Positions 51,412-61,001 of a DNA stretch of 64,000 nt are shown here, piece after piece. Below the pieces are notes generated by a model. It had not been told where the DNA came from and ran no database searches. It saw only the letters and a list, made by a program, of their open reading frames with translations. Source of the DNA: Chloroflexota bacterium (GTDB lineage: Bacteria > Chloroflexota > Anaerolineae > Caldilineales > Caldilineaceae); NCBI GenBank assembly GCA_018969295.1, contig JAGWYN010000010.1:50872-114871 (forward strand). The letters run 5' to 3'. Position 1 is the stretch's first letter. Each line of letters opens with the position of its first letter. Both the position numbers and the translations under genes were made by a program.

Positions 51412-54400
51412 ATGGACCACGGCTACTATCGTTTTCCCACCATTTACCGCGACACCGTCGTTTTTGTCTCTGAAGACGATCTGTGGCTTGTCCCACGACA
51501 AGGAGGGCTGGCACGGCGGCTGACCAGCAACCTGGGCGAGGTCAATTACCCGGCACTTTCCCCCGACGGCAGCTGGCTGGCCTTTGTCGGCCGCGAAGAG
51601 GGAATGCCAGAGATCTACCTGATGCCTGCCGTTGGAGGCAGCGCCCAGCGGCTGACCTACCTGAACAGCCGCTGCCAGGTGCTCGGCTGGAACAGAGCCG
51701 GAACCCACATCTTGTTTGCGACCAACAGCGGCCCGTTTCACCCGCAAGAATACACGATCTGCGCCGCAGCCATCCAGACGCCAGGCAGTGCAGCAACCCC
51801 GCTGCCAGTAGGGCCGGCACGTTCGATCGCCTACGGGCCAAACGGCGGAGCGGTGATCGGGCGCAACACCGGCGACCCGGCCCGCTGGAAACGCTATCGA
51901 GGGGGCACTGCCGGCCATTTCTGGATCGACCGCACCGGAGACGGACAGTTCCAACGCTTTTTGAGCGAGCTGCCCGGCAACCTGGCCTCCCCGCTCTGGC
52001 TGCCCGGCACCGGAGACGGACGCATCTACTTCATCAGCGACCATGAGGGAATCGGCAACCTCTACAGCGTAAACCCGGCCGGGGAGGAACTCCAGCGGCA
52101 TACCGACCACAGCGATTTTTATGCGCGCAACCCGCAGAGCGACGGCCAGCGGATCGTCTACCACGCCGGCGCCGACCTGTACGTCTACGACCCGGCCACC
52201 GCCACGACAGACCGGGTAGCGGTCGAGTACCACAGCCCGCGCGTGCAGCGCAACCGCAAATTCTCGCCCGCCAATGCCTATCTGGACAGTGCACGGCTGA
52301 CCCCGCGCGGAGACGCGCTGGCGGTGACCACCCGGGGCAAAGCCTTCAGCTTTTTCAACCACGCAGGGCCGGTCGTCCAGATCGGCCAGCGCGACGGGGT
52401 GCGCTACCGGCTACCCGAATTTCTCAACGACGACAACTACCTTGTGGTGGTAGACGACTCCGCCGGCGAAGAGGAACTGGTCATCTTCTCCTCCAATTTC
52501 AACGAACCGCCGCGCCGGCTGAGCGGTCTGGACATTGGCCGCCCGGTTACCTTGAAGGTCTCCCCAACAGAAGACACCGTGGCCTTGACCAACCACCGCC
52601 AAGAATTGTTGGTCGTAGATCTGCAGAACGGCCAGTTGACGCGTGTGGACCGCAGCGAGTGGCGCCCAATCACAGGGGTGGACTGGTCGCATGACGGACG
52701 CTGGCTGGCCTACGGCTTCGGCGTCGGGCTGAACACCACGGAGATCCGCCTCTACCAGTTGCCCGACCCGGCAGCGACAAGCCCAACCAGCCCCCGTCAC
52801 CCCAACCCGATTGCGGTGACCAGACCGCTCCTCCACGACGTAGCACCGTCGTTCGACCCGGACGGCAACTACCTCTACTTTTTGAGCTACCGAGAGTTCA
52901 ACCCGGTACAAGACAACCTGCATTTTGACCTGAGCTTTCCGTGGGGAATGCGCCCCTACCTGCTGCTGCTGCGCGCAGATCTGCCCAACCCATTTCTGCC
53001 ACAGCCGGGCGAGGAGTCAGAGGACGAAGCAGCCGAAGATAGCGGAAGAGAGGTTGCCCAGCCCGACGAACCGGAAGACGGCGGGGAAAACGGCGAGGAA
53101 AACGGCGACGAAGAGGGCGAAGAGAACGCAGAGGAAGACGAAGCGGCCGGAGGACACCCTGCACTGCAGCAGCCCCCCCCGACCAGAAAAGCTGACCAGG
53201 AGGCCGGACCGCCGACCGGCAATGCGCGCACCGACAGCGGACGGGCCAGCAACAGCCCGACTCCCCCCTCCCCCCACAAATCAGCCCCACAACGCCCGCT
53301 GGTGATCGACCTGGACGGGATCCAGCGCCGCATCCTGGCGTTTCCGCTCCCCGACAGCCGATACGGGCAGATCGCAGGTGCCCCCGGCCGTGTCCTGCTC
53401 AGCTCCTACTCGCTGCGCGGCGCACTGGACACCGAAACCGAATGGGTCGACGAACCAGAGGAAGGGGGATCGCTGCGCGCCTGGATCTTCAAAGAGTACC
53501 GCAGTGAGTTGATAGCCGAAGGCGTCTCGCGGTTTGAGCTGTCGCGCAACCGCAAAAAGCTGCTCTATTTTGACGACGGACGGCTGCGGGTCATCTCCGC
53601 TCTGGAAAAAGCACCAAACCCCAACGGGCCGGGCCGACGCAGCGGCTGGATCGACCTGTCACGCATCCAGGTCTCAATTTTGCCGCCCAGCGAATGGGAA
53701 CAGATGTACCGAGAGGCCTGGCGGCTGCAGCGCGACCATTTCTGGACCGAAGATATGGCAGAGGTGGACTGGCAGATGGTCTACGAACGCTACCACCCCC
53801 TGCTGGAGCGGGTCAGCTCGCGCAGCGAGTTCAGCGACCTGGTCTGGGAGATGCAAGGAGAACTGGGCACCAGCCATGCCTACGAACTGGGCGGGGACTA
53901 CCGCCCAGCCCCCTACTACAGCCAGGGGGTGTTGGGCGCCGATTTTGTCTGGGATGAGTCGGCGGGCGGCTATCGTATCGAAAACATTGTGGAGGGAGAT
54001 GCCTGGAACCCCCAGGCAACCTCGCCGCTGGCAGTGCCAGGAATCGATATCCAGCCGGGCGATCTGTTGCTGGCCGTCAACGGCCAACAGCTGTCGGCGT
54101 CGCTGGGGCCGGCACAGCTGCTGGTCAACCAGGCGGACCAGGAGATTTTGCTGACGCTGGCCCAACGCCTGGTGCCCAAGGCCAGCAGCGAATCGGCGCC
54201 AGCCTTGCCGACAGCGGACATCGCACCGGAAGGCGGCGAAGGGGGAGCGCAGCACCCGGCCGCAGAGGCACGCTCAGTCGTCGTCAAGGCGATCCAGAGC
54301 GACGACGGCGCGCGCTATCGAGCCTGGGTGGAAAAAAACCGGCAGCGGGTCCATGCAGCGACCGAAGGGCGGATCGGCTATGTCCATATCCCGGACATGG

Positions 54401-55014
54401 GGTCGCACGGCTACGCAGAATTTCATCGGGGCTTTTTGTCGGAGGTGATGCGCGACGGGCTGATCGTGGATGTCCGCTACAACGACGGGGGCAACGTCAG
54501 CCAGCTGCTGCTGGAAAAACTGGCCCGACGGCGGATCGGCTACGACGCCACGCGCTGGAGCCGGCTGGCCCCCTACCCGGCAGACTCGGTAGGGGGGCCG
54601 GTGGTCGCCCTGACCAACGAACTGGCCGGCAGCGACGGCGATATCTTCTGCCACGCCTTCAAGCTGCTCCAGCTGGGCCCGCTGGTCGGCAAACGTACGT
54701 GGGGAGGCGTCATCGGCATCCAGCCCAGCCACCCGCTGGTCGACGGCACAATCACCACACAGCCCGAATACAGCACCTGGTTCGAGGATGTCGGCTGGAT
54801 GATCGAAAACTACGGAACCGAGCCGGATATCGACGTCGACATCACGCCGCAGGAATATCTGCACGGGCGGGACACACAGCTGGAGCGGGCGGTGGAGGAG
54901 GCGCTGAAGCTGCTGGCAGCCACCCAGCCTGTGGCCCGCCCCGACCGCAGCACCCGCCCCAGCCGGGCGCTGCCACGGCTGCCCGGCCGGGAACCGCCGC
55001 CCCGCCCCGAATGA
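51412..55014 (+). CDS. Tricorn-type protease (S41 family)
   Basis: A 1200-residue cytosolic peptidase that trims proteasome or Clp peptides. The N-terminal half forms two beta-propellers (DDLWLVPRQGG, NPQSDGQRIVYHAGADLYVYD and similar blades). A low-complexity Glu/Asp then Pro-rich insert at ~535-630 links to the C-terminal part. The catalytic set is visible: Ser-His in GTSHAYE (~821), Ser-Asp in LAGSDGD (~1073), and Glu in ENYGTEPD (~1138). A PDZ domain lies between (~870-930, IQPGDLLLAVNGQQL). It is longer than archaeal tricorn (about 1070 residues) because of the insert. No signal peptide. Confidence 0.93.
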   Translation: MDHGYYRFPTIYRDTVVFVSEDDLWLVPRQGGLARRLTSNLGEVNYPALSPDGSWLAFVGREEGMPEIYLMPAVGGSAQRLTYLNSRCQVLGWNRAGTHILFATNSGPFHPQEYTICAAAIQTPGSAATPLPVGPARSIAYGPNGGAVIGRNTGDPARWKRYRGGTAGHFWIDRTGDGQFQRFLSELPGNLASPLWLPGTGDGRIYFISDHEGIGNLYSVNPAGEELQRHTDHSDFYARNPQSDGQRIVYHAGADLYVYDPATATTDRVAVEYHSPRVQRNRKFSPANAYLDSARLTPRGDALAVTTRGKAFSFFNHAGPVVQIGQRDGVRYRLPEFLNDDNYLVVVDDSAGEEELVIFSSNFNEPPRRLSGLDIGRPVTLKVSPTEDTVALTNHRQELLVVDLQNGQLTRVDRSEWRPITGVDWSHDGRWLAYGFGVGLNTTEIRLYQLPDPAATSPTSPRHPNPIAVTRPLLHDVAPSFDPDGNYLYFLSYREFNPVQDNLHFDLSFPWGMRPYLLLLRADLPNPFLPQPGEESEDEAAEDSGREVAQPDEPEDGGENGEENGDEEGEENAEEDEAAGGHPALQQPPPTRKADQEAGPPTGNARTDSGRASNSPTPPSPHKSAPQRPLVIDLDGIQRRILAFPLPDSRYGQIAGAPGRVLLSSYSLRGALDTETEWVDEPEEGGSLRAWIFKEYRSELIAEGVSRFELSRNRKKLLYFDDGRLRVISALEKAPNPNGPGRRSGWIDLSRIQVSILPPSEWEQMYREAWRLQRDHFWTEDMAEVDWQMVYERYHPLLERVSSRSEFSDLVWEMQGELGTSHAYELGGDYRPAPYYSQGVLGADFVWDESAGGYRIENIVEGDAWNPQATSPLAVPGIDIQPGDLLLAVNGQQLSASLGPAQLLVNQADQEILLTLAQRLVPKASSESAPALPTADIAPEGGEGGAQHPAAEARSVVVKAIQSDDGARYRAWVEKNRQRVHAATEGRIGYVHIPDMGSHGYAEFHRGFLSEVMRDGLIVDVRYNDGGNVSQLLLEKLARRRIGYDATRWSRLAPYPADSVGGPVVALTNELAGSDGDIFCHAFKLLQLGPLVGKRTWGGVIGIQPSHPLVDGTITTQPEYSTWFEDVGWMIENYGTEPDIDVDITPQEYLHGRDTQLERAVEEALKLLAATQPVARPDRSTRPSRALPRLPGREPPPRPE

Positions 55015-55024
55015 GAGGCCCCCC

Positions 55025-57262
55025 ATGAACCCTCCAGCAGCAGCAGGTTTTCGATTCGATGCTCGGCCCACGCCGCGCCTCACGGCAGGTTGCCTGCTCG
55101 TGGCCGGAGGTCTCTTCTTTCTTTTCGGCCCACAGGCCGTCCCCCTGTACCTGTTGGCCTTGTTGCTGCTTTTGGCCGGGGCGCTCTCTCTTTCCCTGAT
55201 CACAAGAGACACCATCGCCGCCGCATACGTGGCGCTCTTTGGGCTCAGCGGGGCGATCTTCCTGGCACAGATCTGGCTCCACCATACCCCACTGCTCTGG
55301 ACACTCTTCTTGCCGACTGCTCTGGCGGCAGTCCTCGTCAGCGTTCGATGCGCTTTTGTCGTTGCAGCCATCCAAACTGTCGGCGCCCTGCTCCTGGCAC
55401 TGCCACATCCTTTCAGCGCCATCCCCACAACAGCCGTACAGGGGATTCTCGCCAGCTGGGCTGCCGCAGGCCTCCTGCGCGCAGCTTATCTGCCCATCTA
55501 CCGGATCTTGGATTGGGTCTGGGAGCGCTACCAAACTGTCGAGCAGACGCTGGATGAAATCCGCAACCAAAGAAAAGTCTCTCTGCAAGCGCTGCAAGCA
55601 CTGGAACATGCCAATCGGCAGCTTGAACTGACCAACAAACGGCTGGCTGCATTTCGAGCCATGGCAGAAGAGGCCCAACAGAGCAAGGCCATGTTTGTCG
55701 CCAAAGTGAGCCATGAATTCCGAACACCGCTGAACATCATCACGGGTCTCACAAGCTTGCTGATGGAGGACAGTTCCGCCGGGACCCGGCAGCCCATCTC
55801 CACGCTGGTCAACGATCTCAAGGTCATCCGCCGCAACTGCGCCTATCTCTCCGATCTGATCAACGATGTACTGGACCTCAGCCGCGCCGAAGCAGGATAC
55901 TTGACCTTGCAGCGAGAATGGGTTGACCTCCGTTCGCTGGTCGAATCCGCCGTCGCGCTGGTGACGCCGTTGGTGCAAAAAAAACAGCTGGATCTGGTCG
56001 TCAACTTCTCATCAGCCATACCGCCCGTCTATTGCGACCGTGTGCGTATCCGCCAGGTGCTCCTGAACTTGATCGGCAACGCCGTCCGCTTTACCCAGAC
56101 GGGGAGCATCACTGTCGAAGCCAGACAGTGCGAGCAGAAGGTTCAAGTCAGCGTCCAAGATACCGGCCCTGGCATTCCACCTGCGGAACGGGAACGCATT
56201 TTTGAACCTTTTTGCCAGGCTTCAGACAATCTGTGGCAAGACAAAGGAGGAACAGGGTTGGGGTTGAGCATCAGCAAGCAGTTTATTGAGCTGCACCATG
56301 GCCGTATGTCGCTTGAAACAGAGGTCGGCGTGGGCACCACCTTCCGCTTCACGGTGCCGATCTCGCCGATCGAGGAGCCGAGCGAAAGTGCTGTCCGCTG
56401 GATCGATGCAGAGTGGCTCTGGCGTCAACATGCCAGCCAGCCCGTGCAAAGCAGCCGGGCGCTGACCCCTCGCGTGGTGGTGCTCGATCGGTCGGGGACG
56501 CTCCGGCGGGGCTTATCGGGCTTCGAGAAGGGGGTCGAGGTGGTCTACGTCGAGGATCTTCCCGGATTGACGGCTGAGTTGCAGCAGGCACCGGCACATG
56601 CGATCGTGGTCAACGTTGAGAATCCGGGGAGTCTCTGGCAGACCGTGGAGCAGACACGTGCGCTGATTGCAGACATGCCCATCACTGCCTGCAGCGTGCC
56701 GCGCGATTTTCGACAGCGCGCCCAGGACTACGGTGTGCTCGCCTATCTGGAAAAACCAATTACACGCAGCGGCTTGCTTGGGGCGATGCAGCGGATGGAG
56801 GGGACGCCACGCCGGATCCTGATCGCCGAAGATGACCCCGATATGCGCTGGCTGCTGGCCCGCATGCTGGAAGCAGACAGCGAGGTGGAGATTGCCATCG
56901 CGCAAAACGGCATAGACGCGTTGGAGGAGCTGCGCTTTCAGCCCCCAGACCTGCTGCTGCTGGATATCATGATGCCCACGTTGGGGGGGTGGGAGCTGTT
57001 AGCGCAGAAAGCCCAGGACCCACTTCTGGCACCGATCCCGGTGATTCTGATCACCGGCCAGGATGCGCTGCAACCCCCACCGGCCGCACAAAGCATCCTG
57101 ATGACGATGGGAGACGGTGTGCCGCTGGGCAAATTGCTCCAGCTCTCCCTGCAGCACTCAGCGCTCCTGTTGGGGGTGGAGCCGCGCAGCCGCCAGATCG
57201 AGAGCGGACAAGAATTGCTCCTGGGTGATCGGCTTGGTGCAGTACAGGGCAGCCCCCAGTGA
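55025..57262 (+). CDS. Membrane-bound hybrid histidine kinase with two receiver domains
   Basis: A 745-residue kinase. About six hydrophobic helices occupy residues ~20-165, then a coiled coil, HisKA with His in KVSHEFRTPLN (~231), HATPase_c (~335-445; DTGPGIP, GGTGLGLSISKQF), a degenerate receiver (~480-590, lacking the usual acidic pair) and a second receiver (~597-715) with AEDDPDM, phospho-acceptor Asp in LLLLDIMMP (~645) and the TG of LITG. The C-terminal ~30 residues overlap the opposing response-regulator gene by 105 bp. It starts 10 bp after the tricorn gene. Confidence 0.92.
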   Translation: MNPPAAAGFRFDARPTPRLTAGCLLVAGGLFFLFGPQAVPLYLLALLLLLAGALSLSLITRDTIAAAYVALFGLSGAIFLAQIWLHHTPLLWTLFLPTALAAVLVSVRCAFVVAAIQTVGALLLALPHPFSAIPTTAVQGILASWAAAGLLRAAYLPIYRILDWVWERYQTVEQTLDEIRNQRKVSLQALQALEHANRQLELTNKRLAAFRAMAEEAQQSKAMFVAKVSHEFRTPLNIITGLTSLLMEDSSAGTRQPISTLVNDLKVIRRNCAYLSDLINDVLDLSRAEAGYLTLQREWVDLRSLVESAVALVTPLVQKKQLDLVVNFSSAIPPVYCDRVRIRQVLLNLIGNAVRFTQTGSITVEARQCEQKVQVSVQDTGPGIPPAERERIFEPFCQASDNLWQDKGGTGLGLSISKQFIELHHGRMSLETEVGVGTTFRFTVPISPIEEPSESAVRWIDAEWLWRQHASQPVQSSRALTPRVVVLDRSGTLRRGLSGFEKGVEVVYVEDLPGLTAELQQAPAHAIVVNVENPGSLWQTVEQTRALIADMPITACSVPRDFRQRAQDYGVLAYLEKPITRSGLLGAMQRMEGTPRRILIAEDDPDMRWLLARMLEADSEVEIAIAQNGIDALEELRFQPPDLLLLDIMMPTLGGWELLAQKAQDPLLAPIPVILITGQDALQPPPAAQSILMTMGDGVPLGKLLQLSLQHSALLLGVEPRSRQIESGQELLLGDRLGAVQGSPQ

Positions 57263-58384
57263 ATGGGCCAGCAGCTCACCTTTGATCACAGAACAGACAA
57301 TCACCGGAATCGAACGCGTTGCCGGATGTTCGTGCAGTGCTGTCAACAACTCCCAGCCATCCACCTGGGGCATCATGATGTCCAAAACGATGATGTCCGG
57401 CGCATGCAGCTCGATCCATGAAAACAGCGGGGCATCTTCCTCGGTACGGAGCAGGCGGTAGCAGGTTCCAGCGACATACCGCCCATAGAGGTAGACGATG
57501 TCTGGGTTGTCGTCGATCACCAGCACCGTTGTCTCGCGCACGGGCACAAGCTCCAGACGCATGGTCATCTGCTGTGGGTCGGTGCAGATCTGACAGGCCA
57601 CCCCCTGCAGCGACAGAAGCGTGCCAACCTTCTCCCAATTGGGCCAGATTTCTGGATTTTGTGGCGATCTGCTCAGCCGCAGCGTGAGAGAATTGCCGGT
57701 GCGCTCACCCCGAATGTCAATTTTGCCTTCTGCAGAACACGCCAGCAGCGCCTCTAACAGCATCACCAGGGCCTGGCGGAGCACGGCAGGGGAAAGCAAG
57801 GTGCGCCACCCGGCTTCCAGGGGCGCAACCACCAGGTCGATCCTGCGCAGCCTGCCCAAAGGGCGGCAGAGGTCAGCCGTCTTGTACACCACTTCGGCGA
57901 CGTCGCAGCCATCTCCTTTTTCGCTTTTGTGCAGCAACGTCAGCTCCTGCTGCAGCTGCGAGCTCCAATCGGAAGGCGCCGTGCGGGTGCTTTGGGGAGA
58001 GAGGGGTGTGGGCAGCCTGACATGGTCAGGTTTGGCAGAAAGTTCGAGCAGCCGGTGGGCCAGCAGCACGATCGCCTCTCGTTCCTCGCGGCGCAGATGG
58101 CGGGGGGTCAGCCCCAGCAGCCCACTGGTCTCTTCCTGCGTCCGGCTCTGCACAAAACGATGCAGAAGCAGCTGGTAGAGACGACTCAGGCGCGAGCTGA
58201 TCGGCACGTCGGGCGAGGGGCGCAAACTCTCGATCGCGTACAGGACAGCAGCACGGCTGCACGCGGCGTCCCCTTCAGCCAGGCAGCCGGTAAGCGTTCG
58301 CACCTGGTCTCCTGGCGGATAGGCAGGATCGTACAGGTGAAACAAGAAGCTGCGCAGGTCATAGAGTACCTCTTCCCCAATCAT
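57158..58384 (-). CDS. Response regulator with N-terminal HTH-like and kinase-like segments
   Basis: A 408-residue protein with a C-terminal receiver domain (~285-400): VIDDNPD, phospho-acceptor Asp in IIVLDIMMPQ (~334), and Lys in CTKPITQEQF. The N-terminal ~135 residues contain an HTH-like segment (QEETSGLLGLTPRHLRREE). The middle (~145-275) looks like a decayed HATPase fold (LLSPAVLRQALVMLLEALL) without nucleotide-binding boxes. It converges with the preceding hybrid kinase and overlaps its last 105 bp, so the pair probably works as a phosphorelay. The output mechanism is unclear. Confidence 0.78.
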   Translation of the reverse strand: MIGEEVLYDLRSFLFHLYDPAYPPGDQVRTLTGCLAEGDAACSRAAVLYAIESLRPSPDVPISSRLSRLYQLLLHRFVQSRTQEETSGLLGLTPRHLRREEREAIVLLAHRLLELSAKPDHVRLPTPLSPQSTRTAPSDWSSQLQQELTLLHKSEKGDGCDVAEVVYKTADLCRPLGRLRRIDLVVAPLEAGWRTLLSPAVLRQALVMLLEALLACSAEGKIDIRGERTGNSLTLRLSRSPQNPEIWPNWEKVGTLLSLQGVACQICTDPQQMTMRLELVPVRETTVLVIDDNPDIVYLYGRYVAGTCYRLLRTEEDAPLFSWIELHAPDIIVLDIMMPQVDGWELLTALHEHPATRSIPVIVCSVIKGELLAHSLGAALYCTKPITQEQFLSALDLAAARLHPQQER

Positions 58385-58689
58385 GTCCGGTTCAAGTCCG
58401 CTCCATGTCCTTGAAACAATCTTCGATCGACGCTACACTGAGTTTGCTTTGTACAGACTGAATTTTAGGACAACCTGTTGTTTTTGGGAAGAAAAAGAGT
58501 CGGTTTGCAGTACATGGCTCCCAACTGCCAGACATGTACTGTGCGCTGGGTACGCACTGTTTCCCCTCATTGCCAAACCCTTGTCATACGCTTTTTCTCG
58601 AAGATGTTGACTGCTGGGAAACCAGCCAGCCCACATCGTGTTGTGTGTGCACTTCGGTTGCGTATCATCAATTTTCTCTGGAGGAACTC
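58385..58689. promoter_or_regulatory. Divergent intergenic region with a candidate operator
   Basis: 305 bp without a gene. CAGTACATG (58508-58516) and CATGTACTG (58533-58541) form a perfect 9-bp inverted repeat with 16 bp between, a likely regulator site for the downstream sugar operon. A weak promoter TTGTGT-N16-TATCAT (58641-58668) lies just ahead of the GGAGG ribosome site of the binding-protein gene. Confidence 0.5.
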
Positions 58690-60027
58690 ATGACCCACAC
58701 AGAATTATCTCGTCGCACCTTTCTCAAAGCCGCCAGCGCACTGGTCGGCGTCAGCCTCATCGCGGCTTGTGCGCCGCCGGCAGCCCCTGGAGCACAACCT
58801 GCAGCCGGGGTCGAGACGACCGCGTCGTCGACCGAACTGTCGTTTTGGACCTTTGTCGACCAGCACGTCTCCTACTATGAAGGCCGAGTGGCCCGGTGGA
58901 ACGAACAGAACCCGGACCGCCAAATCACGTTGGTCCCCTCCAACCAGCCCTATCAGGAGATGCACGACAAGCTGTTGATCTCGCTGCAATCTGGCACGGG
59001 TGCGCCAGACATTGTCGACATCGAAATTGCCAAATGGGGACCTTTCCTGCGCGGCGATGTACAGCTGTATGAGTTGACCGATGTCATGTTGAAGTACAAA
59101 GATCAGATCATGCCCCAGCGCGCCTACCTGTACTCGCGTGAGGGCAAGATCTATGGGGCGCCGACCCATCTGGGGGTCGGGCTCATGTACTACAACGACG
59201 AACTCATGCAGCAGGCAGGGGTGAATGTCGACGAAATCAACGCATGGGATAGTTTTATTGCTGCAGGCAAACAGTTCAAAGAGGCCCTGCCCGACGTTGC
59301 ATTCAACGTCCAAGAGTCGACGGACATGCACACCTATTCCTTGCTCGCGCACATGAACGGTGGCAGCCTGATGACCGAGGAAGGCCAGCCCAATCTGTAC
59401 ACCCCAGAAAACGTGGAAGCCCTCCAGTTCTGCCAGGATCTGATCCTGCAGCACGGCATCTCCCAAATTGCACCGGGCGGCTTCTTGCACGCTGCGGAGG
59501 CCTTCGACGCCTGGAACAAGGGTAAAATCGCGTCGATCTTCATGCCCCAGTGGTACATGATTCGCTTCCCCGACAACATGCCCGATCTGAAAGGCAAGAT
59601 CAAGGTGCGCAACATCCCCTTGATGAAAGCAGACGGTTATTCGGGCGCGATGGGGGGCGGCACCGGAACAGCCATCACCAAACAAATTGGCGAAGACAAA
59701 ATTCAACTGGCCATCGACTTTATCGAATTTGCCAAGTTGACCAAAGAGGCCAATGTCGCCATCTACCGGGAATTCGGCTTCGATCCCTTCCGCTACGATG
59801 CCTACGAAGATCCTGCACTCAACGAGACCAGCGAGTTCTTCAGCGGCGAAGCCCCGATGCAGCAGGTCAAAAATGTCTACAAAAATCTGGCCCCGCACTA
59901 TGTCGGAGACAAATATCCCGAAGTTGCCCAGGAGCTCCGCACAATTGTCTGCTTTGAAGCGTTCGAGAAAGGCAGCAACCCGGATCAGATTTTGAAGGAT
60001 GCACAAGCGAAGATCGAAGCAATGTAA
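58690..60027 (+). CDS. Sugar ABC transporter substrate-binding lipoprotein (Tat-type signal)
   Basis: A 445-residue family-1 solute-binding protein. The N-terminus MTHTELSRRTFLKAAS is a twin-arginine motif, followed by a hydrophobic stretch and the lipobox LIAAC, so it is exported folded and lipidated. The mature part has SFWTFVDQHVSYYEGRV, APDIVDIEIAKWG, GVGLMYYNDELMQQAGV and AMGGGTGTAITKQ. GGAGG precedes the ATG at 58690. It heads an operon with two permeases and a GH51 arabinofuranosidase, so arabino-oligosaccharides are the likely ligand. Confidence 0.92.
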   Translation: MTHTELSRRTFLKAASALVGVSLIAACAPPAAPGAQPAAGVETTASSTELSFWTFVDQHVSYYEGRVARWNEQNPDRQITLVPSNQPYQEMHDKLLISLQSGTGAPDIVDIEIAKWGPFLRGDVQLYELTDVMLKYKDQIMPQRAYLYSREGKIYGAPTHLGVGLMYYNDELMQQAGVNVDEINAWDSFIAAGKQFKEALPDVAFNVQESTDMHTYSLLAHMNGGSLMTEEGQPNLYTPENVEALQFCQDLILQHGISQIAPGGFLHAAEAFDAWNKGKIASIFMPQWYMIRFPDNMPDLKGKIKVRNIPLMKADGYSGAMGGGTGTAITKQIGEDKIQLAIDFIEFAKLTKEANVAIYREFGFDPFRYDAYEDPALNETSEFFSGEAPMQQVKNVYKNLAPHYVGDKYPEVAQELRTIVCFEAFEKGSNPDQILKDAQAKIEAM

Positions 60028-60032
60028 ACAGA

Positions 60033-60070
60033 CGGTGTGCGATGGGGGAGTGTTCTCCCATCGCACACCG
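60033..60070 (+). other. Intercistronic hairpin
   Basis: CGGTGTGCGATGGG pairs with CCCATCGCACACCG (14 bp) between the binding-protein and permease genes, without a T-run. It matches in place and probable function the hairpin at 19709-19737. Confidence 0.75.
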
Positions 60071-60093
60071 CCGACTGGCAAGGAGCCATCACG

Positions 60094-60999
60094 ATGACCC
60101 TGCGTTCTGCCAAGACGCCCTTCCTCCACCGTCCCAGCGTCGTGCCTTGGGTATTTCTGGCACCGTTTCTCCTGTTGTTTTTGACCTTCAGCCTCTATCC
60201 GATCCTCAATGCCTTCTATCTGAGCGTAAGCCAGATGGAATCGATCACCTCTCTTCCGCAATTTGTCGGGCTGGCCAACTATGCCAAGCTGTGGAACGAC
60301 CCTTCTTTTTGGAAAGCGCTCAACAACACGCTCCTGTACACGGTCGGCGTCTTGCTCACGCTCATTCCGATCCCGCTGATCTATGCTGCGCTGCTGCAAT
60401 CTGGCTGGGTCAAAGGGGCACATTCCTATCGGCTCATTCTCTTCACGCCGTTGCTCACATCGCTGGTGGTGGCCACCATCGTCTTTCGCTATATGCTGGG
60501 GCCCGAAGGGTTCATCAACGCCATTTTGAATTTTTTCAGCCTTCCCCCGCAGCGTTGGGTGGAGGTCGGCACCTATGCCATGCCGATTTGCGTGTTGATC
60601 GCGTTCTGGCGCTGGACCGGAATGAACATCGTCTATTTTCAATCTGGCTTGAACAACATTCCCAAAGAGCTCTTTGAGGCGGCGGCCCTGGACGGTGCCA
60701 GTGGGCTGCAGTCGTTCTACTTTGTCACACTGCCCCTGTTGAAGCCGATCGTCATTTTTGTGGTCACGATTTCACTGATTGGCAGCTTGCAGGTGATCGT
60801 AGAGCCCTATATTTTGTACGGGGCCATGGCCGGTCCCGGCGAAAGTGCCTTGACCATGATGTTTTATCTGTACATGGTCGCCTTCCAACGGCTGAACTTC
60901 GGCTACGCAGCAGCCATCGGGGTGGTCCTGGCCATTCTCATCATGGCGGTCTCCCTGGTCCAGTTCCGCTTCTTTGGCTTCTTCAGCCAGGAGGATTAA
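60094..60999 (+). CDS. Sugar ABC transporter permease (MalF/UgpA type)
   Basis: A 301-residue inner-membrane permease with six predicted helices and the EAA coupling loop ELFEAAALDGASGLQSFYFVTLPLLKP. The ATG at 60094 follows AAGGAG. It forms the channel with the next gene product; no ATPase is encoded in the operon. Confidence 0.93.
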   Translation: MTLRSAKTPFLHRPSVVPWVFLAPFLLLFLTFSLYPILNAFYLSVSQMESITSLPQFVGLANYAKLWNDPSFWKALNNTLLYTVGVLLTLIPIPLIYAALLQSGWVKGAHSYRLILFTPLLTSLVVATIVFRYMLGPEGFINAILNFFSLPPQRWVEVGTYAMPICVLIAFWRWTGMNIVYFQSGLNNIPKELFEAAALDGASGLQSFYFVTLPLLKPIVIFVVTISLIGSLQVIVEPYILYGAMAGPGESALTMMFYLYMVAFQRLNFGYAAAIGVVLAILIMAVSLVQFRFFGFFSQED

Positions 61000-61001
61000 C
61001 C

